Below are positions 15,157-25,330 of a stretch of DNA of 39,226 bases, piece after piece. The position numbers were made by a program, and so were the translations under genes. The notes under the pieces were generated by a model. It searched no databases. It saw only the letters and a program-made list of their open reading frames with translations, and was not told the DNA's origin. This stretch comes from an uncultured Mycobacteriales bacterium (GTDB taxonomy: Bacteria; Actinomycetota; Actinomycetes; Mycobacteriales; CADCTP01), in assembly GCA_902805565.1 (NCBI GenBank), contig CADCTP010000236.1:1-39226 (forward strand), given 5' to 3'. Within the stretch, counting starts at the first letter, position 1; each line of letters begins with the position of its first letter.

Positions 15157-16449
15157 TCAGCGGAGGCGGAGGCGGGCGAGCCGGCGGCGGCGGACCGGTT
15201 CGGGGGCGCCGGTGAGGACGCGGGCGAGCTCGGCCATGGCCTGGCGCAGCGGGCTGGCCGGCGCGGCCTCCGCGAGGGTCGCGCCGGTGCGCATCGCGGT
15301 GTCCAGGACGGCCGGCGCGGCGGGCAGGTAGGCGGTGGCGTCCATCCCGGACCACCGCCGCAGGGCGGCGGCGATCTCGCGCCGCGGATCGCCCGGGACC
15401 ACGCTCGCCCGGACGCGGTTCATCACCACGAGCGGCGCGGCGGCCGGCACCACGTCGCGCAGCTCGTCCAGGGCGCTGATCGCCCGCTGCAGGCCCACCG
15501 GGTCGGCGGCGCCGACACAGAGCACGGTGTCGGCCGCGGCGAGGACGGCGAGGGTCGCGCCGTTCCGGCGGGGCGCCGCGGTGTCGTACGAGAGCTCCTC
15601 GTCCTGCTCCAGGGCGAACCCACAGTCCACGACAGTCAGGGCGGAGAGATGACGGGCCTGTTCCAGGACGGCGGTCACCGCGACCGGCCTCAGCTCCGGC
15701 CACCGGTCGGCCCGGGCGATGCCGGTCAGCACCCGCAGGTTCGGGCGCAACTGCCGGCTGAGCCCGGCGAGCTGGGCGGGGTCCAGCCGGCCGGTGCCCG
15801 CGGCGCGGCAGGCCATCGCCACGCCGGCGGTCTCGTCGATCAGGCCCAGTGTCTGCGCCACCGTCCCGCCGTACGTGTCGGCGTCGGCGAGCAGCGTGGA
15901 GACGCCGAGCCGGGCGGCCTCGTCGGCGACCCCGATGGCGACCGTGGTGCGGCCGGGCGCGCCCGTCGGCCCCCACACGGCGATCACCCGCCCCCGGCCC
16001 CGGGCCGGGGACGGCGTCCGTGGCGGCGGTCCGAACACGGGCAGCGCCGCGGCCGGGTCACCGAACCACGGGTCCTGCACGACGAGCGCGTCGGCCACCG
16101 CCGAGACGACCACCCGGGCGATCTCGGCCGTGCCGACGTCGACCGGCAGCACGGTGGGGACGCCGATCCGGCGCAACCGGTCCTCGGCGGCCGCGTCACC
16201 CGCCTCGACCAGGCCCACGACGGCGACCCCGGAGGAGCCGAGCCGGAGCACCGCCTCCCGGTCGAGCCCGTCCAGGTCGGCGGAGAGCAGGGCGGCCCGG
16301 ACCGTGCCGGTGGCCGCGGTGGACAGCAGCTCGGCCAGCTCGACGCACCGCCGGACGACGGTCACGCCGTGGTCGGCGCGATCGAGGTCCGAGACCAGGT
16401 CGGCCTCCCACGCGGCACCGGGCACGGCGGTCAGCACCGGGACGCGCAT
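15157..16449 (-). CDS. CpaE/TadZ-like P-loop protein
   Basis: 430 residues. An N-terminal receiver-like or atypical domain (about 1-145) is followed by a MinD/ParA-type ATPase fold. The region aligned with the deviant Walker A motif is GPTGAPGRTT: the KGGxGK pattern loses both lysines (Thr and Arg in their places). The switch I-like DADTYGG and switch II-like VVDCGF are present. CpaE/TadZ proteins place the Flp/Tad secretion machine at a cell site. The gene overlaps the SAF-domain gene by one base (TGATG), so both act together. No TadA ATPase, TadB/C or Flp pilin is in the window. The loss of lysines suggests altered or absent ATP hydrolysis, though it may be normal for this actinobacterial subfamily. 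Confidence 0.85.
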   Translation of the reverse strand: MRVPVLTAVPGAAWEADLVSDLDRADHGVTVVRRCVELAELLSTAATGTVRAALLSADLDGLDREAVLRLGSSGVAVVGLVEAGDAAAEDRLRRIGVPTVLPVDVGTAEIARVVVSAVADALVVQDPWFGDPAAALPVFGPPPRTPSPARGRGRVIAVWGPTGAPGRTTVAIGVADEAARLGVSTLLADADTYGGTVAQTLGLIDETAGVAMACRAAGTGRLDPAQLAGLSRQLRPNLRVLTGIARADRWPELRPVAVTAVLEQARHLSALTVVDCGFALEQDEELSYDTAAPRRNGATLAVLAAADTVLCVGAADPVGLQRAISALDELRDVVPAAAPLVVMNRVRASVVPGDPRREIAAALRRWSGMDATAYLPAAPAVLDTAMRTGATLAEAAPASPLRQAMAELARVLTGAPEPVRRRRLARLRLR

Positions 16450-17126
16450 CAGCGCTCACCCGCCCCGGTGCCGGCCCGCCGGCACGGCACGGCCTGCGCA
16501 CCGGGCCGGGCGCCGCCCTCCACGACGACCAGCCGGACGGTCGACTCCGCGCCGAGCACGGCCAGCAGCCGCTCGGCGTCCGCCGGCCCGACCCTGAGCA
16601 GGACCTGGAGCGCGTCCCCGCCGCCGGTCAGCGTGCCGGTGCCGGCTGACCGGACCTCCTGGACCGCCGCCGACGCGAGGACCCGGCGCGGGCCGCAGTC
16701 CTCGGTGCCGGCCCACACGTCGACGGCCTGGCCGCGGGTCACGGCCGGCGCGTGCTCCGCCCGGACCGGCAGGTTGACCACCAGGGCCGGTGGAGTCGTC
16801 CGGAGTGCGGTGGCCGGCAGCAGCTCGCCGGCCCGCATCCCCCGGGTGACCGCTCGGCCGGCGGGCGATTCGGCTGTGTCCAGGTACGCCGGGGCGCTGT
16901 CGAACAACCGCACCCGCGCCGGGCGCACGTCCTCGGCCGCCAGCACCGTGCTCGCCGCCACGTCGCGGGTCAGCGCCCACACCTGCACGGACCGGTCCGC
17001 GGTGGCGATGATCCGCGCTCCGGTCGCGGTGGAGACCGCGACCAGGAGCACGCCGGCGACGAGCCGCGGATCCAGCCAGGACGGCGGCCGGAGCCGGCGG
17101 GCCGGCGGGGACGGTGGGATGTCCAC
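16449..17126 (-). CDS. SAF domain-containing membrane-anchored protein (CpaB/RcpC-like)
   Basis: 225 residues from the GTG at 17126, with AGGAG seven bases upstream. One N-terminal membrane helix (PRLVAGVLLVAVSTATGARI, about 20-40) anchors the protein. The SAF domain follows at about 48-110 (ALTRDVAASTVLAAEDVRPARV ending LLPATAL), and then a second beta-rich part. CpaB/RcpC proteins of Flp/Tad systems share this plan and sit outside the membrane, where the domain may bind glycan. Coupling to the CpaE-like gene supports this. The gene is divergent from a small DNA-binding protein, and a palindrome lies between them. Confidence 0.85.
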   Translation of the reverse strand: MDIPPSPPARRLRPPSWLDPRLVAGVLLVAVSTATGARIIATADRSVQVWALTRDVAASTVLAAEDVRPARVRLFDSAPAYLDTAESPAGRAVTRGMRAGELLPATALRTTPPALVVNLPVRAEHAPAVTRGQAVDVWAGTEDCGPRRVLASAAVQEVRSAGTGTLTGGGDALQVLLRVGPADAERLLAVLGAESTVRLVVVEGGARPGAQAVPCRRAGTGAGER

Positions 17127-17151
17127 GGGAAGCTCCTCTCGACGGGTCAGA

Positions 17152-17164
17152 GGTGTTATACACC
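17152..17164. promoter_or_regulatory. Candidate operator overlapping the SAF gene -10
   Basis: GGTGT-TAT-ACACC is a perfect inverted repeat with five-base arms. On the minus strand it contains TATAAC, a possible -10 for the SAF/CpaE operon. It lies in the 145-base divergent gap next to the excisionase-type regulator gene, the obvious candidate to bind it. Confidence 0.45.
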
Positions 17165-17271
17165 CGATTCGTCTGATTTGTGCCGATCGGTGGGGATCCC
17201 GCACCACCGGCGCCGTGGCGGCGATGCCACACTGGCCGCCGCCCTCACCGAGCAGCCGCCGGAAGGACGCC

Positions 17272-17511
17272 ATGCCCTCGGACCGCTTCCTGACGCTGAG
17301 CGACGTCGCCGACGTCCTCAACATCTCCGCGTCCCAGACGTACGCACTGGTCCGCAGCGGCGCCCTGCCCGCCATCAAGATCGGCGGCCGCGGCCAGTGG
17401 CGGGTCGAGCGGGAGCAGCTCGAGGCGTACATCCAGCGGATGTACGCCGAGACGCGGGCCTTCGTGCAGACCCATCCCCTCGGCCGCGACGAGCCCCTGC
17501 CGCCCGACTGA
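17272..17511 (+). CDS. Excisionase-family helix-turn-helix DNA-binding protein
   Basis: 79 residues from the ATG at 17272, with GGAAGGA just upstream. The whole protein is one MerR/excisionase-type winged HTH: FLTLSDVADVLNISASQTYALVRSGALPAIKIGGRGQWRVEREQLEAYIQ follows the usual helix-turn-helix, wing and C-terminal helix pattern. No effector domain is present. It resembles BldC-type or Xis-type small regulators, though no prophage or integrase gene lies near. It is divergent from the SAF/CpaE operon, where a palindrome covers a likely -10. Control of that operon is a reasonable but untested inference. The upstream open frame is only a shadow of the minus-strand genes. Confidence 0.85.
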   Translation: MPSDRFLTLSDVADVLNISASQTYALVRSGALPAIKIGGRGQWRVEREQLEAYIQRMYAETRAFVQTHPLGRDEPLPPD

Positions 17512-17522
17512 CCCGGCCCGGC

Positions 17523-17540
17523 GGGCCGCCGCGGCGGCCC
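17523..17540. terminator. GC-rich hairpin between convergent genes
   Basis: GGGCCGCC (17523-17530) and GGCGGCCC (17533-17540) form a near-continuous palindrome in the 45-base gap between the stop of the HTH gene and the end of the opposing gene. It probably stops transcription in both directions. No T-tract is present. Confidence 0.55.
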
Positions 17541-17556
17541 GACCGGTTGCCGTCCG

Positions 17557-18102
17557 TCACCAGCGACGCACCACACCCACCCCGCCGAACGGAACCACCC
17601 GGACGCCGGTGACGGCGGTCGTGCGACGCGGCAGGTCCAGCGGGTGTTCGGCGATCTCCATGAAGTCCACACCGACGCGGTCCACCGTGCCGGCCACCAC
17701 CGCTCCGTCGATCAGCACGGCGCGGACCGGCGCGCGGTCCCGCACGATGCGGCGCAGCGCCGAACGCAGGCCGAGCTCCACGGTGGCGGCGGGCGGCACC
17801 GACGACCAGCGGCCCAGCCCGCTCACCGCGAGCACCGAGGCGGCCGGGACCAGCGCCTCCGTACCGCCGACCTCGTCGAGCAGGAGCCAGCCCGCACCGA
17901 CCCGGCCGAGGCGGCCCCGCAGCGTCCCGGCGCCGGCGCACCGCACCTCGATCTCGCACCCCAGCGCGCCACCCAGCCGGGCGGCCAGCGTGAGCCGCCC
18001 CGCCTCGATCCGGGTCCGCTCCGCGATCTCGGCGCGGAGGTCCTGCGCGGCGAGACCGACGGCCTGCCCTTCGAGGTCCGCGAACAGATCGATCCATCGC
18101 AT
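17557..18102 (-). CDS. Conserved-looking hypothetical protein
   Basis: 181 residues from the ATG at 18102, with a moderate TGGAAG site upstream. A GTG at 18138 would add 12 residues with no better support. The protein starts MRWIDLFADLEGQAVGL and is rich in Ala, Arg and Val. Its middle (GTLRGRLGRVGAGWLLLDEVGG) and end (DRVGVDFMEIAEH) look like short beta strands, with a paired glycine pattern suggestive of a duplicated beta-barrel or Sm-like module. No signal peptide, membrane helix or catalytic motif is seen. I do not recognise a family. It is divergent from the LysM gene and convergent with the HTH gene. Confidence 0.72.
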   Translation of the reverse strand: MRWIDLFADLEGQAVGLAAQDLRAEIAERTRIEAGRLTLAARLGGALGCEIEVRCAGAGTLRGRLGRVGAGWLLLDEVGGTEALVPAASVLAVSGLGRWSSVPPAATVELGLRSALRRIVRDRAPVRAVLIDGAVVAGTVDRVGVDFMEIAEHPLDLPRRTTAVTGVRVVPFGGVGVVRRW

Positions 18103-18140
18103 GGGCTTCCACTTTCGTCCGGATTTATCCAGTATCACCC

Positions 18141-18169
18141 TTGACGGGACGGTTTCTCCAGCCTAGAAA
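18141..18169 (+). promoter_or_regulatory. Strong housekeeping-type promoter for the LysM gene
   Basis: TTGACG at 18141-18146 and TAGAAA at 18164-18169 are separated by exactly 17 bases. This is the best -35/-10 match noticed in the window. Transcription would start near 18177, giving a leader of about 30 nt with GGAGGTG ahead of the ATG at 18207. Confidence 0.75.
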
Positions 18170-18206
18170 AGCAACCACGCGCAAACACGGCCAAGTGGAG
18201 GTGAGC

Positions 18207-18923
18207 ATGGCTGGATGGAAGTCTCGTACGGTCCTGGTCGGTGCGGCTGCGGCCGTAGTCCTCGGCTGGACCTGTCCGCGACCCGGTGCGGTGGCCGAGC
18301 GCGTCACCGATCCGCAGCGGTGGATCCGCCAGGACGGACTCGACGCCGTGGCCGGTCAGCTCGCCGGACTGGTCGGTTGGTCTGCCCTGGCCTGGCTGAC
18401 CGTCGGCGCCACCCTGGTCAGCGCCGGCCGGCTGCCCGGTGTCGCCGGCCGGCTGGCCGACCGGGTCGCCGATCGCGTCCTGCCCGCGACCCTGCGCCGG
18501 GTGCTCACCGTGGCCCTCGGCCTGGGCATGGCCGCGGCCGGCCCGGGTGTCGCGAGCGCGTCCGGCGTCCCGGCGGCGGGCACCTCCGGCTCCGCCGCCG
18601 TGCTGATCCCGGCGGCGCTGACGCCCTGGCCACCGGAGGAGACCTCAGCACTCTGGACGCCACCCACGCACCGCACGCCGCCGGCGGCACGGGCGGCACC
18701 GGACGACGCCGGGGCGGTCGACTGGCCGCTGGCCGACGCGGTGCGGCCGGTGACCGTCGGGCCGGGGGACTCGCTCTGGCTCATCGCCGCCCGCCGGCTC
18801 GATGAGGCCGCGACGGTCTCCGACGTCGCCGAGGCATGGCCGGAGTGGTACGCGGCCAACCGCGCCGTCATCGGTCCGGACCCCGACCGGCTCAGGATCG
18901 GCCAGCGACTGGCGCCGCCGTGA
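18207..18923 (+). CDS. Membrane-anchored LysM domain protein
   Basis: 238 residues from the ATG at 18207. Hydrophobic segments near 8-24, around 55-75 and about 100-118 suggest two or three membrane helices. A Pro/Ala/Thr-rich linker follows. The C-terminal 55 residues form one LysM domain (VTVGPGDSLWLIAARRL, then EWYAANRAVIG and LRIGQRLAPP), which binds N-acetylglucosamine in peptidoglycan. The protein therefore probably links the membrane to the cell wall. No hydrolase domain is attached. It is read from a strong promoter and followed after 50 bases by the Rv3235-like gene, a neighbourhood that accompanies secA in related actinobacteria. Confidence 0.88.
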   Translation: MAGWKSRTVLVGAAAAVVLGWTCPRPGAVAERVTDPQRWIRQDGLDAVAGQLAGLVGWSALAWLTVGATLVSAGRLPGVAGRLADRVADRVLPATLRRVLTVALGLGMAAAGPGVASASGVPAAGTSGSAAVLIPAALTPWPPEETSALWTPPTHRTPPAARAAPDDAGAVDWPLADAVRPVTVGPGDSLWLIAARRLDEAATVSDVAEAWPEWYAANRAVIGPDPDRLRIGQRLAPP

Positions 18924-18973
18924 GCCTCTTCCCCCTCTGCCCGTTCCTCTGCCTCGTCCCGGAAGGTTGCCTC

Positions 18974-19510
18974 GTGTCTGCCCCTCTGCTCGACCGCTCC
19001 AGCCCGCCCGTACGCCGCCGGCCCACCGTGCGCCGGGTACCCCGCCTCGAGCCGCCGTACGACGACGAGGTGTCCGAGGCCGCCCGCCGCCGGGTGCAGA
19101 GCGAGCAACTGCCGTTCGAGGAACCCGCGCCGCGGCGGTTCGAGCACGACATCGACTTCTTCGACCCGCAGCCGACGCCCCGGCGGAACCTGCCGGACCC
19201 GGAAGCCTGGGCCACCCGCTTCCTGCAGGCCGTGGTCGAGACGCTGGCCGGCGCCCGGGCGTCCTTCCAGCTGCACGAGTGGACCAACCAGGAGGTGTAC
19301 GCCCGGATCGTCAGCCAGGCCCACACCGGCCGGTGGCCCGGCCCGGTGGCGCTGCAACCCGTGGTCCGGTCCGTGCACGTCGGCGAGCCGGCCGACGGGG
19401 TGGCCGAGGTGTGTGCGGTCGTGCAGCGCGGGTCCCGCTTCTTCGCGATGGCCGCCCGGCTGGAGGGCTTCGACGGCCGATGGCGCGCGGTGGCGCTCGA
19501 GCTCGGCTGA
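18974..19510 (+). CDS. Rv3235 family protein
   Basis: 178 residues from the GTG at 18974, chosen because GGAAGG lies seven bases upstream. A GTG at 18920 overlapping the LysM stop would add 18 hydrophobic and Cys-rich residues. The N-terminal half is disordered and Pro/Arg-rich. The C-terminal half (AWATRFLQAVVETLAGARASFQLHEWTNQEVYARI, later VHVGEPADGVAEVCAVVQRGSRFFAMAARLEGFDGRWR) is the conserved Rv3235/DUF6459 domain. No function is established. Its position beside secA is conserved from mycobacteria, which supports orthology. Confidence 0.87.
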   Translation: MSAPLLDRSSPPVRRRPTVRRVPRLEPPYDDEVSEAARRRVQSEQLPFEEPAPRRFEHDIDFFDPQPTPRRNLPDPEAWATRFLQAVVETLAGARASFQLHEWTNQEVYARIVSQAHTGRWPGPVALQPVVRSVHVGEPADGVAEVCAVVQRGSRFFAMAARLEGFDGRWRAVALELG

Positions 19511-19518
19511 CCCCGACA

Positions 19519-19557
19519 CACCGCTGCCCCGGACCTGGTCGGTCCGGGGCAGCGGTG
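19519..19557. terminator. 17-bp perfect hairpin between the Rv3235-like gene and secA
   Basis: Bases 19519-19535 pair perfectly with 19541-19557 around a five-base loop (TGGTC). The stem lies nine bases after one stop and eight bases from the opposing secA stop. It should act as a terminator in both directions. It is the longest perfect hairpin noticed in the window. Confidence 0.85.
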
Positions 19558-19564
19558 GCAGCGG

Positions 19565-22363
<2,799 letters not shown>

Positions 22364-22441
22364 GGTGCGACGTCAGCTCCCTCTCAACGGCTCGACACCA
22401 TCGTAGGCGGCGGGACCACGGACCACCCGTGTGTGTCGAAC

Positions 22442-22463
22442 GCACGGATGCGCTCATCCGTGC
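22442..22463. promoter_or_regulatory. 9-bp perfect inverted repeat in the secA/GNAT divergent region
   Basis: GCACGGATG (22442-22450) and CATCCGTGC (22455-22463) flank the loop CGCT. It lies 79 bases upstream of the secA start and 48 bases upstream of the GNAT start. It could be an operator or an mRNA leader hairpin. A TACGAT that could serve as a secA -10 lies between it and secA, on the minus strand. Confidence 0.45.
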
Positions 22464-22510
22464 CGGACGGTGTTTCCGGGCGGTCCGGGACGGCGGGACG
22501 AGGAGGCGGA

Positions 22511-23548
22511 ATGCTCGGCGACGGACCGTCCGTGCAGGTGGCGACGCCACGCCTGCTGCTGCGTGCGCAGCGGCCGGAGGACTCGGCGGTGCTGCGGCCC
22601 GCGGCCGAGGACGCGGAGGTCCGGCGGTGGATGCCGCCGGCCGGTCCGGAGCCGCGGCTGGTGGTGACCGAGCGGAACACAGGGCGGCCGGTCGGGTCGG
22701 TCGCCGTCCGGGTCGACCCGGGACCGCCGGGGACCGCGCGGATCTCCGGCTGGATGGCCGCGCCGTGGCGACGGCACGGGTACGGCGCGGAGGTCGTCGG
22801 CGGGCTGGTCGGCCATGCCTTCGACACCGGGCTGCGCCGCACCGAACTGCTGGTGGCGACGGGCAACGAGGCCGGGCAGCGGCTGGCGTCCCGGGCCGGT
22901 TTCCGCCACGAGGGCCAACTGCGGGCGGCGGTGCCGGACGGGCGGGACTGGGTGGACGCGGTGCTGTTCGGCCGGCTGTACGGGGACCCGCCGTCGGCGG
23001 TGCCGCGGGCGCTGCCGGACGTCGACGCCCTGACCGACGGGACCGTGACGGTCCGCCCCCTGCGTGCCGGCGACGAGGACGGGCTGCTGGCGGAGCGGCT
23101 CGACGCCCTGACCCGGCGGTGGGCGACGACCGGCCGGCTGTGGACGGCGCAGGACGCCCGCGCGTACGTCGGGCAGACCACGTCGCTGTGGCTGGCCGGC
23201 ACCGAGGCCCGGTTCGCGATCGTCGACCGGGACGGCACGTACGCGGGGTCGATCGGGCTCCGGGTCACCGTGTCGCCCTTCCGGGTCGCGGAGATCGGCT
23301 ACGGCCTGCGGCCCGGTGCCCGCGGGCGCGGACTGACGACCCGCGCGGTCGGACTGGTCGCGGACTGGGCCTTCACCCGGGCCGGCGTCGCCCGGCTGGA
23401 ACTGGGCGCCGCCGTCGACAACGTCGCCTCCCGGCGGGTGGCCGAGCGCGCGGGCTTCCGGGCCGAGGGCGTCGCCCGGCTCCGGTTGCCCACCGCCGAC
23501 GGCCGCCGCACCGACGAGGTGCGTTACGGCCTGGTGCCGCCGGGCTGA
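22511..23548 (+). CDS. Tandem GNAT N-acetyltransferase
   Basis: 345 residues from the ATG at 22511, with GAGGAGG four bases upstream. Two GNAT domains are joined by a short linker. Domain 1 (about 8-155) has the acetyl-CoA loop RRHGYG, which fits RxxGxG/A, and ends in a RimJ-like ASRAGFRHEGQLR motif. Domain 2 (about 178-345) has GARGRGLTTRAV, where the last Gly/Ala is Thr, and NVASRRVAERAGFRAEGVAR. Both look like RimJ/RimL-type acetyltransferases that modify N-terminal or amino groups. The true substrate is unknown. The gene is divergent from secA and converges with the response regulator gene, leaving only a 14-base gap without a hairpin. Confidence 0.88.
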   Translation: MLGDGPSVQVATPRLLLRAQRPEDSAVLRPAAEDAEVRRWMPPAGPEPRLVVTERNTGRPVGSVAVRVDPGPPGTARISGWMAAPWRRHGYGAEVVGGLVGHAFDTGLRRTELLVATGNEAGQRLASRAGFRHEGQLRAAVPDGRDWVDAVLFGRLYGDPPSAVPRALPDVDALTDGTVTVRPLRAGDEDGLLAERLDALTRRWATTGRLWTAQDARAYVGQTTSLWLAGTEARFAIVDRDGTYAGSIGLRVTVSPFRVAEIGYGLRPGARGRGLTTRAVGLVADWAFTRAGVARLELGAAVDNVASRRVAERAGFRAEGVARLRLPTADGRRTDEVRYGLVPPG

Positions 23549-23562
23549 CCGGCGCGACGACG

Positions 23563-24261
23563 TCAGGTGATCTCGAGCAGCTTCTCCCGCACCGCGTAGA
23601 CCACGGCTTCCATCCGGGAGTGCAGCTGGAACTTCTCCAGGATGTTGCGGACGTGGTTCTTCACGGTGTTCTCGCTGATGAACAGCTCGCGGGCGATGTC
23701 GCGGTTGTTCATCCCCCGGGCGACGAGCCGCAGCACCTCCATCTCCCGGGCGGTCAGCCGCGGGGTCGGCGCCGCCTGCGCGGTGTCGCCCCGTTTCGCC
23801 AGTGCGGCGAACTCGGTGAGCAGTTTGGAGGCCAGCGTCGGACTGATCAGCGACTGTCCGGTCTGCACGGCCCGGATCGAGGACGCCACCTCGTCGATCG
23901 GCAGGTCCTTCAGCAGATAGCCACTGGCGCCGGCCCGGATCGCCTCGTAGAGGTCGCCCTCGTCGTCGCTCACCGTCAGCATGACGATCCTCGTCGACGG
24001 GACGGCGGCCTTGATCGCGGTGCACGCCTCGATCCCGCCCCGGCGCGGCATCCGGACGTCCATCAACACCACGTCGGGCAGTGTCTCCACGGCCCGGGCG
24101 AGCGCGTCCTGCCCGTCCCCGGCCTCGCCCACCACGACCATGTCGGGCTCCAGGTCGAGGGTCACGTGCAGCCCCCGCCGGAACAGCGCGTGGTCGTCCA
24201 CCAGCAGCACCCGGATCGCTTCCGGCCGACCGGCCGGATCCGGCTCCACGTGATCGGTCAC
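23563..24261 (-). CDS. Orphan NarL/FixJ-type response regulator
   Basis: 232 residues from GTG. Receiver domain: acidic pocket VDDH at 21-24, phosphoacceptor D68 in LMDVRMP, conserved Thr in MLTVSDDE and Lys118 in GYLLKDL. The LuxR-type HTH (about 167-215, LTAREMEVLRLVARGMNNRDIARELFISENTVKNHV) completes the family plan. No histidine kinase is adjacent; MtrB further upstream has its own partner. An orphan regulator in the same place between secA and hpf occurs in streptomycetes. Signal and target genes cannot be told from sequence. It lies 126 bases downstream of hpf on the same strand and so might be co-transcribed with it. Confidence 0.93.
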   Translation of the reverse strand: MTDHVEPDPAGRPEAIRVLLVDDHALFRRGLHVTLDLEPDMVVVGEAGDGQDALARAVETLPDVVLMDVRMPRRGGIEACTAIKAAVPSTRIVMLTVSDDEGDLYEAIRAGASGYLLKDLPIDEVASSIRAVQTGQSLISPTLASKLLTEFAALAKRGDTAQAAPTPRLTAREMEVLRLVARGMNNRDIARELFISENTVKNHVRNILEKFQLHSRMEAVVYAVREKLLEIT

Positions 24262-24387
24262 CGATTGCCCCCGCGTCGTGCGACTCGGTCACGCCGGTCT
24301 CCCGGCGCCCACGTCGCGGAGTGTGCCAGATATCGGTGGCGATGCCGCGGAACGGATCCCGTCGCCGGCCGGCCGGAAGCGCCTCGG

Positions 24388-25023
24388 TCAGGGCACCAGG
24401 CGGATCACGCCGTAGTCGTAGCCCTTGCGCCGGTAGACGACGCTCGGCCGGCCGCTCTCGGCGTCGGCGAAGAGGTAGAAGTCGTGCCCGACCAGTTCCA
24501 TCTCGTAGAGGGCCTGATCGATGGTCATCGGCACCGCGGAGTGTTCCTTCTCCCGGACGACGATGCCGGAGAAGTCCTCCTCGGACTCCGGTCCGGTGAG
24601 GCTGCCGTCCCGCTCCAGGGTCGCGACCGAGGACTCGACCGCGGGTGCCGCCGGCGGCAGACCGTCGACCTCGAGCCCGCTGGTCGCTGCGGCGACCGAG
24701 GTCGGGGTGCGGGTACCGCGGTGCACCCGGCGCCGGTCGGCGGTCCGGCGCATCCTGCTGTCCAGCTTGGCCACCGCGGCGTCCAGTGCCCGGTAGAAGT
24801 CGGCCGCGCACGCCTCCGCCCTGATGACGGGGCCGCGGGTCGTGCAGGTGACCTCCACCCGCTGGCACTGCTGCGACTGACGTGGGTTCCGCTCGTGGTA
24901 GAGCTCCACGTCGACGCGGATGATTCGGTGGTCGTACCGCTCGACTCGCTCGATCTTCTCCGCGACGTGCTGCCGGTAATGATCCGGCACCTCCACGTTG
25001 CGGCCCCTGACGACGACGTCCAC
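24388..25023 (-). CDS. hpf: Ribosome hibernation promoting factor, long form
   Basis: 211 residues from the GTG at 25023, with GGAGG just upstream. The S30AE domain fills residues 1-105 (VVVRGRNVEVPDHYRQHVAEKIERVERY, later ACAADFYRALDAAVAKLDSRMRR). A variable linker and the C-terminal dimerisation domain (about 150-211, MTIDQALYEMELVGHDFYLFADAESG and VVYRRKGYDYGVIRLVP) follow. Long HPF pairs 70S ribosomes into inactive 100S dimers during stress or stationary phase. It lies between comF and an orphan response regulator, as in other actinobacteria. The upstream 300 bases may hold its own promoter. Confidence 0.96.
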   Translation of the reverse strand: MDVVVRGRNVEVPDHYRQHVAEKIERVERYDHRIIRVDVELYHERNPRQSQQCQRVEVTCTTRGPVIRAEACAADFYRALDAAVAKLDSRMRRTADRRRVHRGTRTPTSVAAATSGLEVDGLPPAAPAVESSVATLERDGSLTGPESEEDFSGIVVREKEHSAVPMTIDQALYEMELVGHDFYLFADAESGRPSVVYRRKGYDYGVIRLVP

Positions 25024-25330
25024 GCGACCTCCAGTGCGGTGACGGACGTCCGCCGCTCTCGGCTCCGCAACGCGACGAGGTCGGCTCGTCGCGAGCGGCA
25101 CACCACCGGAACCAGAGCCGGTGACGGCGTGACGCCCTCTCTCCCCGGGTCCTCCATGACGGTAGCCGAGCCGGGCCGGATCCTGACACCTCCCGGCTCA
25201 TGTGGTGGGCTACCCCGACAGCACTCCTTCCACGCGGCCCGCGGGCGGGAAACTCCGGCGAGCACGCCGATGTCGCCCGAACGGTGGACACGGATAGTAG
25301 CGCTCGGCCCCTGCTTGCATACGGACTGTG
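25024..25330 (-). other. Intergenic region between comF and hpf
   Basis: About 300 bases without a gene that I can support. The minus strand has CTACTATCC (TACTAT at about 25296-25301) and TACCGT further on as possible -10s, none with a good -35. The comF reading frame continues through this stretch without a stop, but its translation (Arg/Ser-rich, no family likeness) does not look coding. A TAG in a different frame occurs at 25210-25212. Confidence 0.5.

Noticed and set aside
17272-17511. Prophage or integrative element marked by the excisionase-like gene
   Set aside because: No integrase, attachment repeats, tRNA gene or phage genes surround it; the gene sits in conserved chromosomal context.
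18920-18973. Earlier GTG start for the Rv3235-like gene
   Set aside because: It overlaps the LysM stop but lacks a ribosome binding site, and the added residues are unlike the family. The GTG at 18974 has GGAAGG at seven bases.
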